DNA from: Ichthyophis bannanicus | Lineage: Eukaryota; Chordata; Amphibia; Gymnophiona; Ichthyophiidae | Reading direction: 5' to 3' | Length of the DNA stretch: 64,000 nucleotides | Assembly: GCA_033557465.1 (NCBI GenBank) | Contig: CM066034.1 | Span: forward strand, 413,022,159-413,086,158 | Part shown: positions 56,374-64,000 of the stretch, one piece after another | Layout of the letters: each line of letters opens with the position of its first letter | How positions within the stretch are numbered: the stretch's first letter is position 1 | Translations under genes and position numbers: made by a program | Notes under the pieces: model-generated | Seen by the model: the letters and a program-made list of their open reading frames with translations, nothing else | Told to the model about the DNA's origin: nothing | Database searches by the model: none

Positions 56374-57837
56374 TATAAGTGTTAGTGATTGAATAGTATT
56401 TACTTTAAGTTTGTGTTACTTTACAATTACATAATCAGATATTCTTAACCAGGGCTTTTTTGAAGGGATACTCTCTGGTACCTTTTTAATTGCCTTCTAA
56501 GATTGACCCATGGCTCTCATATATCAATGAAAGAACCCTGCATATGAGTACTGGCATATTTTTTGCTAGGAAAAATACATTGTTATTAACTGTTCTGACT
56601 TGCCTAGTTGTAACCGCTAACTGAAGCTCCACCCATCTTAAAGATGGAGAAATGTAAGGATTACAGACTACACATCCTATTTAGGGTCAAATGAACTAAA
56701 CTATATGAATCAAACTGACAAGGGACTCTGCACTACCAACCTCTGGATTTATGAAATTGTAGATAATGCAAGCCGCCTTTCTATGCATTACTGAAAGAGG
56801 CTTTGTTCCCTGTTCCTTCTGTATATGTACAGAGAAGTCCCAACGTTCTAAACCCTTGGACCCACTCTGAGGATCTTCAAGATTCTACAGTGTCGCAAAC
56901 CTCATGGAACCAGTGCTGAAAAACCAAGACATTACCCTCTGAACTCCTCTCTCATCTCTGATGGAACCCTGCAGTAGACTGACATGTAATGTAGGACTTC
57001 TGATTCACTAGCAGCACCCAGAAAGCTCTGGACTAGCCAATGCATGTATCAAAAGCTTTCTCAAGTGAGAAACTGATAAGGACAGAGAGGAGCTTCTAAA
57101 GTTTTACCAGAAAGAAGTAAAAGTCCAAAAGCCACTTTCTTTATCTCTTGTGCTCTGACCTGTGCCTTGGCTTTGTGCCATAGATTGTCCATTAACCATT
57201 ATGCTTACAGCAAAGCCCTAAGATTTATTATAGGCCAGGCACTGTCTGAACTAACTGAGCCTTGTACTGACTCACCCACTTGTAAGTCACCTGAATCTGA
57301 CCTCTGGGCTCTTAGTCAGCTCGCAGTACAGCTGTTGCTGGAGCCTAGCAGCATAACCACGTCCTTTGTGATTGCAGAGAGCTGCTACTCCCTCTTTGCA
57401 TTGGGGAATTGGTGCTCTCTTCAGCCCAACAAGTTGTATCGCTGTTATTCCTTCTTGGCTTGGAGTTAGTTAGTCCTTTGTTGCTGTAAATGCAAGGCAG
57501 ACTATGTGATATATTGTTTCTTAGGTTTTGGTGGAATTTGGTATAAATCAGGATTTATATTAATATAGTACTATAGGAACTTTGCTGGTTATATATGCAA
57601 TTGCTGCTAAGATATAAGATGTTACCTTTTTTTTCTAAATGCTGGTATACTTTATTTTTATAATAAAATTTACTGAAAATATACTGTGGCCTCAGATCTG
57701 TCATTACTTGGTATCTACTGAACCAGGGAGAAAAAGATAGGACAAGATATCGCTGCCAGTACCTTCTACCGTTCATATATCTGCATCCAGATGGCATGCA
57801 TTGTGTTTCCAGAGAAAATTATGTTTTTAAGAGCAGG
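56374..57837. other. No recognised feature
   Basis: AT-rich sequence without repeat signatures I know. The 100-codon frame at 57167-57469 has no motif and may be chance. Confidence 0.45.
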
Positions 57838-57965
57838 TTAGATAAACAAGGGTGACGATCCCAGCACCTCCCTGGGTAACTTGTTCCAATACTTTACAAC
57901 CCTTATGGCTAGAAAATTCATCCTAATGCTTCCCTGAAATCTTTCCAGATTCAGTTTAATGGGCT
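57838..57965 (-). mobile_element. Ancient CR1 fragment
   Basis: 'cacctccctgggtaacttg' and 'aaaattcatcctaatgcttc' closely follow, in reverse, the C-terminal coding block of amniote-type CR1 (residues around ...LGTSxFVV and PREVV-like). It is short and diverged. Confidence 0.6.
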
Positions 57966-58137
57966 GATGAAGAAAATGGCACTGCCATTTGTGTGGGCAT
58001 CAACGCAACACTTAAGTACAATTTTTTATGTGATAGCTTGAGTGCAGAATGCAGGAAGGGATTAGCTGTGAGCCTAAGCAAGGCATTGATGCTTGTGATA
58101 ATGGCAGCACACAGCACATTTAAAAACATTTAAAATG
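57966..58137. repeat. Old repeat hosting the mariner, left part
   Basis: 58105-58137 matches 29830-29865 and continues on the other side of the mariner at 62392-62475. Together they form one old repeat copy split by the mariner. Confidence 0.6.
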
Positions 58138-59339
58138 TGAGGTGTGATCAAAACGTATCAAGACTTGTTGTATAGCTATATGACAATACCTTGCACCACG
58201 ATGCTATTAAGCATGCAGTGACCTAGTTATGTGCTCTGCATGTGCAGAGTGTAGCATGGCTGCAGCACACCAATTTTTTTTTAATCACATGATGTTTGGT
58301 ATCGTGTAAAATCAGTTCGTCAGATTTACGATGAGTTTAAAAATTGAACAGCGAATTTGCATTAAATTCTGCGAGAAACTTGGAGATTCGTGCAAAGAGA
58401 CTTATGACAAATTACAGCAAGTATATAGCAATGAATATATGAGTCGTGCTTTAGTTTGATTGGTACAAACATTTCGAAGAGGGCCTCCAAAGTGTTGACA
58501 GTGACGAACATTATGGAAAGCCATCCACGAGCAGGAATGAAGACAAAGATGAAGCAGTGCATGCTGCAATACACTCAAATGGTCAATTGACTATCAGGGA
58601 GCTTGCTGAGGACATGGACATCAGTTTCAGGTTGGTATAGTCCAGGGGTCTGCAACCTTTAAGACGTAAAGAGCCACTTGGACCCGTTTCCGAAGGGAAA
58701 AAAAAAACTGGGAGCCGCAAAACCATTGCGACATTTAAAACAAATCTAACACTGCATATATTGTTTCTTACCTTAATGCTATATACGACCCCCTACTTTT
58801 CCTGTTAAAATATAGGTGTTTGGCCTATACTCGCCGTATAAGACTACCCCTCTTCCTTCACACACCAAAAAAAAAAACACCAGAAAATATCACAACAACA
58901 AGTAACAATATTTGATTTCAAAATTATGATGATTTTGTAGTCAAATCACTAATATGAAATAAAATTATTTTTTATACCTTTGTTGTCTGACCAATTTATT
59001 CTTTGATCATGCTGGTCCCGATCTGAGGCTTCTGCTTTCCTGTCTTCTCTTAGCTCTCTTTCTGTGGTCTATAGTCCATCTGCCATTTCTTATCTCTTCT
59101 TTCGTTTTCTTCACTTCTTTCCATCAGCCTATTTCCAGTCCCAGTAACCCTCCCCAATATCAGCCCCTTTCCAGTCCTCACTCCCAGTACCTTCCAGTGC
59201 TAATCCCCCCTCAACCCCATTACCAGTGCTAGCCTCCCCTAATCAGCCCAATACCAGTCCTACCCCCCATCAGCTCATTACCAGTCCTAGCCTCCCCTAA
59301 TCAGCTCATTTCCAGTGCTCGTCCCCTCAACCCCATTAC

Positions 59340-61262
59340 CAGTGCTCCATCCCTCCATGTCAGCCCCTCCCTCCCTCCATCCATATCAGCTCCCTCCCTC
59401 CATGTCAGCCCCCTCCATCCCTCCATGTCAGCCCCCCTCCCTCCATCCATATCAGCTCCCTCCCTCCATGTCAGCCCCCCTCCCTCCATCCATCCATCCA
59501 TATCTGCTCCCTCCCTCCATGTCAGCCCCCCTCCCTCCATCCATCCATATCTGCTCCCTCCCTCCATGTCAGCCCCCTCCCTCCATCCATCCATATCTGC
59601 TCCCTCCCTCCATGTCAGCCCCCCTCCCTCCATCCATATCAGCTCCCTCCCTCCATGTCAGCCCCCCTCCCTCCATCCATCCATATCAGCTCCCTCCCTC
59701 CATCCATATCAGCTCCCTCCCTCCATGTCAGCCCCCCTCCCTCCATCCATCCATATCAGCTCCCTCCCTCCATGTCAGCCCCCTCCATCCCTCCATGTCA
59801 GCCCCCTCCCTCCATCCATCCATATCTGCTCCCTCCCTCCATGTCAGCCCCTCCCTCCATCCATATCAGCTCCCTCCCTCCCTCCATGTCAGCCCCCTCC
59901 ATCCCTCCCTGTCAGCCCCCCGCCCTCCATCCATATCAGCTCCCTCCCACCAAGTCAGCCCCCTCCCACCATCCATCCATATCAGCTCCCTCCCTCCATA
60001 TCTGCTCCCTCCCTCCATGTCAGCCCCCCTCCCTCCCTCCATCCATATCGGCTCCCTCCCTCCAAGTCAGCCCCTCCCTCCATCCATATCAGCTCCCTCC
60101 CTCCATGTCAGCCCCCCTCCCTCCATCCATCCATATCTGCTCCCTCCCTCCATGTCAGCCCCCCTCCCTCCATCCATCCATATCTGCTCCCTCCCTCCAT
60201 GTCAGCCCCCCTCCCTCCATCCATCCATATCTGCTCCTCCCTCCCTCCATGTCAGCCCCCCTCCCTCCATGTCAGCCCCCTCCCTCCATCCATCCATATC
60301 TGCTCCCTCCCTCCATGGCAGTCCGCCTCCCTCCATCCATATCAGCTCCCTCCCTCCATGTCAGCCCCCTCCCTCCATCCATCCATATCAGCTCCCTCCC
60401 TCCATCCATATCAGCTCCCTCCCTCCATGTCAGCCCCCTCCCTCCCTCCATCCATATAAGCTCCATCCCTCCATGTCTGCCCCCTCCATCCCTCCATGTC
60501 AGCCCCCCTCCCTCCATCCATATCAGCTCCCTCCCTCCATGTCAGCCCCTCCTCCCTCCATCCATCCATGTCAGCCCCCCTCCCTCCATGTCAGTCCCCC
60601 TCCCTCCATCCATATCAGCTCCCTCCCTCCATGACAGCCCCCCTCCCTCCATCCATCCATATCTGCTCCCTCCCTCCATGTCAGCCCCCCTCCCTCCATC
60701 CATCCATATCTGCTCCCTCCCTCCATGTCAGCCCCCCTCCCTCCATCCATCCATCCATATCTGCTCCCTCCCTCCATGTCAGCCCCCCTCCCTCCATGTC
60801 AGCCCCCCTCCCTCCATCCATCCATATCTGTTCCCTCCCTCCATGACAGCCCCCCTCCCTCCATCCATATCAGCACCCTCCCTCCATGTCAGCCCCCCCT
60901 CCCTCCATCCATCCATATCAGCTCCCTCCCTCCATCCATATCAGCTCCCTCCCTCCATGTCAGCCCCCTCCCTCCCTCCATCCATATCAGCTCCCTCCCT
61001 CCATGTCAGCCCCCTCCATCCCTCCATGTCAGCCCCCCTCCCTCCATCCATATCAGCTCCCTCCCTCCATGTCAGCCCCTCCTCCCTCCATCCATCCATG
61101 TCAGCCCCCCTCCCTCCATCCATGTCAGCCCCCCTCCCTCCATGTCAGCCCCCCTCCCTCCATCCATATCAGCTCCCTCCCTCCATGACAGCCCCCCTCC
61201 CTCCATCCATCCCTCCCTCCATCCATATCAGCTCCCTCCCTCCATGTCAGCTCCCCACCCTA
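59340..61262. repeat. Pyrimidine-rich minisatellite, about 1.9 kb
   Basis: Units of about 38-48 bp combine 'tccctccctccatgtcagcc' with 'ccctccatccatatcagctc' or 'ccatccatatctgctccc'. Over 40 units show higher-order blocks; for example, 60480-60600 resembles 61010-61140. Nearly all C and T lie on the plus strand. Open frames of up to 620 codons here are artefacts. Confidence 0.95.
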
Positions 61263-61267
61263 CTTCA

Positions 61268-61486
61268 GCAGCCGCGGCTCCCAGCCACTTACGGAACCGG
61301 GGCTGGGCGTTTAAAATCATCTCGGAGCCCTTCCAGGCTTGACGGGCTCCGTGCAGCATTGTCCCGCCTCCAAACTTCCTGTAGAGGCGGGACAATGCTG
61401 CACGGAGCTCGTCAAGACAGGAAGGGCTCCGAGATGATTTTAAAAGCACAGCCGTGGTTCCCTAAGAGGCAGGGAGCCGCGGCTGC
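61268..61486. repeat. Inverted repeat at the hAT right end
   Basis: Arms of about 105 bp, from GCAGCCGCGGCTCCC (61268) to GGGAGCCGCGGCTGC (ending 61486), meet near 61378. They contain 'gaggcgggacaatgctgca' and its complement. The position mirrors the hairpin in the 12557-14217 element: next to a minisatellite edge. Confidence 0.88.
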
Positions 61487-62391
61487 AGAAGAAGGGAGGG
61501 AGCCCATAACGCCATAAATACCGGGCGGGCAGTGTGCTCCGGAGCCGCGGCAAAGGTGAGAAAGAGCCGCATGCGGCTCTGGAGCCGCGGGTTGCCGACC
61601 CCTGGTATAGTCCATTCTTACTGTTGATTTTGGGGATGAGACGTGTCGGCAAAATTTGTGTCAAAACTTCTATTCCCTGACCAAAAAGAAGATTGACTGC
61701 AGTCAGGGAGTTGTTGGAATGCATTGAAAATTACTCTGACTCAGATTTTATGAAAAAGATTATTACTGGTGGTGCATCATGGGTTTATGGTTATGGCCCG
61801 GAAACTAAGGCTCAATCCTAATAATGAAAGACTCCAAACTCTCCCAGACCCAAGAAAGCCTGTCAGGTGAGGAGCAATGTCAAGGTCATGCTCAGAGTTT
61901 TCTTTATTACTAGGGTATTGTTCATCATAGGAATGCTCCAAAAGGCCATACCATCAATAAAGAGTACTACGTCCAAGTTCTGACTCATTTGAGAGATGCA
62001 GTTCATCGTAACAGGCCAGAGTTGCACAAGAATAGTGAATGGTTGCTTCATCACAGTAACTCCCCATCTCACACATCACATCTTGTCCAGCAGTTCTTGG
62101 CCACCAAATTGCCTCTGTACTTGCCTGACCTTGCACCCTGTGACTTTTTCTTGTTTCTAAAACTGAAATTACCACTGAAAGGAAGGAGATTTGATGACTT
62201 GGAGACCATTAAGCAAAATTCGACACAGCAGCTTCACAGCATAATGAAAGAGGCATTCAAAATTATTTCCAGCAGTGGCAGGAATGCTGGAGGAAGTGTG
62301 TTTTATTGGAAGGGGACTACTTTGAAGAAGACTGACTGCAATAATTGTCAGTGTTATTGTACAAGTCTCGATACTTTTTGATCGCACCTCA

Positions 62392-62475
62392 TAGATGGCA
62401 GTGAAGCAATTAGCTATGCCGCCTGGATGCAGAGAAGTACACTGGAAGAGCAAAAGACTGAGCTGAAGGCCAGGA
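62392..62475. repeat. Old repeat hosting the mariner, right part
   Basis: 'atggcagtgaagcaattagc' and 'gatgcagagaagtacac' match 29870-29950. Confidence 0.6.
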
Positions 62476-63284
62476 CTTCAACACTAGGTCAGAGGAGGAA
62501 TTTATGGTTGTTTCTTGAGTGGACAACCCCCGTATCTGTTGCTGTTTTGTGAGAAGTGGTATATCAGATTTTAATTAAACTAAACTAATTGTGTTGATTC
62601 CAGTCTCTGGTTTCTGCTTTCCTGTCTTCTCTTAACTCTCTTTCCATTTGTTATTTTTCTCTTTCCTCCTGCCTTCATTTTATCCCAGATACCCATATCT
62701 GACATTGATCGTTTCCTTGCCGCTTTCTTTCAGGGCAATTTCTCCAGATGGGTTAGTTTTTTTGCATATCATGACAGTCATGAACCGTGGTCCTAAGTTA
62801 GGGTATGTAGAGTATGATCTCAATCTTTCAAATTTACAGCTAATGCTCAGCTCTTGCATCATGCCAAAGAAAACTCCTTCTGGAGTTTCTAAGATGTAAC
62901 ATTGCAAAATAGTAAATGACGGCAGATTAAAACCAATATGAGCCATATAGTTTGACCAGTAATGTGGCTAGAGTTGTAGAGCCGCCCCTGCTGTGTTGTG
63001 CAGATTACTACCCCCCCCCCCCCCCCATGCCTTTGCTTAAGATTGTACCAGCTACTCCAGGCAAGTTAACCCTCTCTATTTATGAAGTTATTTGCATTTG
63101 CTTTTATTCCACCCTCTTGCAGCAGGAAGTTGGCATTGGTGTAGGAGGAGCAGAAGCATACAGCCCGGTGGCACCGAAGTGTAAAGGTAAGCACAATGGG
63201 GCTGTTTGCAGCTATTGCTGCTGTTGACTGTTCCGAGAAGGGTGACAGTGGGTGCCCATGGAGGGCTGGTGCTCTAGGCAACCA
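62476..63284. other. Mostly unassigned; a piece of the shared core
   Basis: 62603-62650 ('ttctgctttcctgtcttctc' then 'ttaactctctttcc') is another copy of the core block at 59028-59070. 63010-63026 is a C run. The rest has no recognised feature. Confidence 0.5.
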
Positions 63285-63313
63285 TCTGGTTTGCCTAATG
63301 ATAGTCGGCCCTG
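63285..63313. mobile_element. hAT MITE right end
   Basis: 'tttgcctaatgatagtcggc' then CCTG matches the right end of the MITE at 35872. The left end and target duplication were not found. Confidence 0.45.
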
Positions 63314-63672
63314 TTAATACCCTTTAAGTATTTAAAGATCTGTATCATATCCCCCTTACCTATCTTTTCCTCTAGGGTATATATATTTAGGTCTTCAAGT
63401 CTTTCTCATATGCCTTCTGGTGCAAGCCTCATACTGTATTATCTTGGTTGCCTTCCTCTGAAACATTTCAAGTCATTTTATATCCTTTCTAAAGTACAAT
63501 CTCTAAAGCTGAACACAATATTCTAAGTGAGGCCTCACCAACAACCTGAGCAGAGACACTAATATTTTCTTCTTCCTGCTGGTTATTTCTCTCTGTATGC
63601 AACCTAACATCCTTTTGGCTTTAGCCACTGCCTCATCATGTTGCTTTGCCACCTTGAGATTCTCAGACACTA
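63314..63672 (-). mobile_element. CR1-C fragment, antisense
   Basis: Reverse complement of the CR1-C RT C-terminal region (QTFKYL, LEDLNMYTLEE and RKMLGCIQREITSR-like). It corresponds to about 30755-31090 of the copy at 30152. The junction at about 63672 meets a hairpin element. Confidence 0.8.
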
Positions 63673-63686
63673 TGGGGTCATTCTGA

Positions 63687-63743
63687 GGCACGAATAGCAG
63701 GGATGGATGTCCCAACGGGATGTCCATCCCCGCTATTCGTGCC
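63687..63743. repeat. Hairpin element
   Basis: Arms 63687-63713 and 63717-63743 (27 bp, about three mismatches) around AAC. Left arm GGCACGAATAGC, right arm GCTATTCGTGCC. Related to the right end of the triple-hairpin element near 56330. Confidence 0.8.
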
Positions 63744-63764
63744 GGCTGCCTACCCTGAATAACT

Positions 63765-63855
63765 TCCCCACCAGACACAGGGAAATTGGATGGGATGTCC
63801 CTGTGCAGACAGGTGTCCGAGGACTCCTCCTCCTCCGTTTCCCATCCCAATGCCT
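63765..63855 (-). pseudogene. DIRS gag-like fragment
   Basis: The minus frame reads MGWETEEEESSDT, then HRDIPSNFPVSG, matching LAWETEDKESLDTR at 27975-28015 and the adjacent sequence of the DIRS element. The hairpin at 63687 lies next to it, so this may be a disrupted copy. Confidence 0.7.
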
Positions 63856-63857
63856 GG

Positions 63858-64000
63858 GAGGAGTGGCCTAGTGGTTAGGACAAGGTACTTCAGGCCGGAG
63901 GGCCGGGGGTTCAAGTCCCACCCGGGGACAGCAATCTCAGGCCAGAGGGACTGGGATTTCTAGTCCTATAGGCACTCCTTGTGGTCTTGGGCAAGCCACT
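63858..64000 (+). mobile_element. tRNA-derived SINE, cut by the window end
   Basis: A box 'agtggcctagtggttagga' at about 63869 and B box 'gggttcaagtcccac' at about 63907 have tRNA spacing. The end 'gtggtcttgggcaagccact' matches the conserved CORE/MIR-type segment 'gtgaccttgggcaagtcact'. The 3' part lies beyond the window. Confidence 0.85.

Larger units (their letters stand above)
58643..61604. mobile_element. 2.96-kb non-autonomous hAT element with minisatellite
   Basis: Ends CAGGGGTCTGCAACC and GGTTGCCGACCCCTG are inverted with one mismatch. The 8-bp duplication GTATAGTC is at 58635-58642 and 61605-61612. Inside are a terminal part (58643-58930), a core block shared with 4818-4975 in reverse (58930-59150), a degenerate repeat lead-in (59150-59340), the minisatellite (59340-61262) and a hairpin (61268-61486). 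No transposase. Confidence 0.93.
58331..62380 (+). pseudogene. mariner transposase, dead
   Basis: Starts MSLKIEQRICIKFCEKLGDS at 58331. A 1-nt shift leads to WYKHFEEGLQSVDSDE and QLTIRELAEDMDIS (helix-turn-helix region), where the hAT element is inserted. Afterwards come MKKIITGGASWVYGYGPETK, LLHHSNSPSHTSH and YLPDLAPCDFFLF. In mariner transposases the first reads TGDESW and the second HHDNAP, so the first and third catalytic Asp are replaced by Gly and Ser. Several further frameshifts and stops. Confidence 0.9.
58138..62391 (+). mobile_element. mariner transposon interrupted by a hAT element
   Basis: Ends TGAGGTGTGATCAAAACG and its near inverse (TTTGATCGCACCTCA) extend about 30 bp into 'agacttg'. 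Removing the hAT insertion and its duplication leaves 1284 bp, a normal mariner length. TA follows the right end and TG precedes the left, consistent with a mutated TA duplication. Comparison with the paralogous site at 29815-29965 supports the insertion point. Confidence 0.9.

Noticed and set aside
57167..57469. 100-codon plus frame
   Set aside because: No motif, no homologue within the window, and a length expected by chance in 64 kb.
59315..61517. Open frames of 439, 344 and 620 codons, Pro/Ser/His-rich
   Set aside because: They lie wholly in a C/T minisatellite lacking stop codons in several frames. The residue pattern just follows the repeat unit, and no domain is present.

Overview
This is vertebrate nuclear DNA with no host gene that I can recognise. 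Almost every stretch I could identify is a transposable element, and many are nested inside others. The mix of several CR1 LINE subfamilies, L2-clade LINEs, an L1-type ORF1 element, a DIRS tyrosine-recombinase retroelement, hammerhead-bearing Penelope-like 3' ends, mariner and hAT DNA transposons, possible Harbinger remnants and tRNA SINEs suggests a large-genome tetrapod, most likely an amphibian such as a caecilian. The organism is inference, not something the sequence proves.

Layout. 1-5260: a G/A-rich minisatellite element split by an antisense 5'-truncated CR1 (89-4034), followed by a core block shared with other elements. 5497-6480: a hAT-like fragment, an inverted-repeat MITE and a hammerhead motif. 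6503-8250: a CR1-B/CR1-A chimera. 8341-15068: a near full-length CR1 (5' UTR with tandem repeat, ORF1, ORF2) interrupted by a 1661-bp hAT element with an 8-bp target duplication. 15094-21140: a degenerate mosaic with possible Harbinger remnants, tRNA SINEs, a palindrome and a second hammerhead. 21140-22849: CR1, hAT-end and L2 fragments. 22867-28941: a complete but broken DIRS element with inverted terminal repeats and an internal complementary region, carrying an antisense solo LTR with a 5-bp duplication. 28942-35430: CR1 copies, a mariner-like MITE and L2 tails. 35694-38155: a hAT MITE and an antisense L2. 38600-44740: CR1-B, interrupted by antisense CR1-A, itself interrupted by a hAT MITE. 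47149-53590: a long L2 with at least five insertions. 53706-55264: an ORF1-only L1-type (HAL1-like) element. 55728-56373: a triple-hairpin element. 58138-62391: a mariner interrupted by a 2.96-kb hAT element with a minisatellite. 63314-64000: CR1, a hairpin, a DIRS gag fragment and a tRNA SINE.

Nothing here works as a pathway. The coding regions are retroelement or transposase ORFs, nearly all with stops, frameshifts, deletions or lost catalytic residues. Subfamily labels are mine: CR1-B ends in repeats of TTATGTTC, CR1-A ends near TTTCTATG, and CR1-C ends in TACTATGT. The most interesting signals are hAT-type elements with different ends that share a hairpin module, a minisatellite and a core block; the two hammerhead motifs; the HAL1-like element; and the well-preserved DIRS junction architecture.
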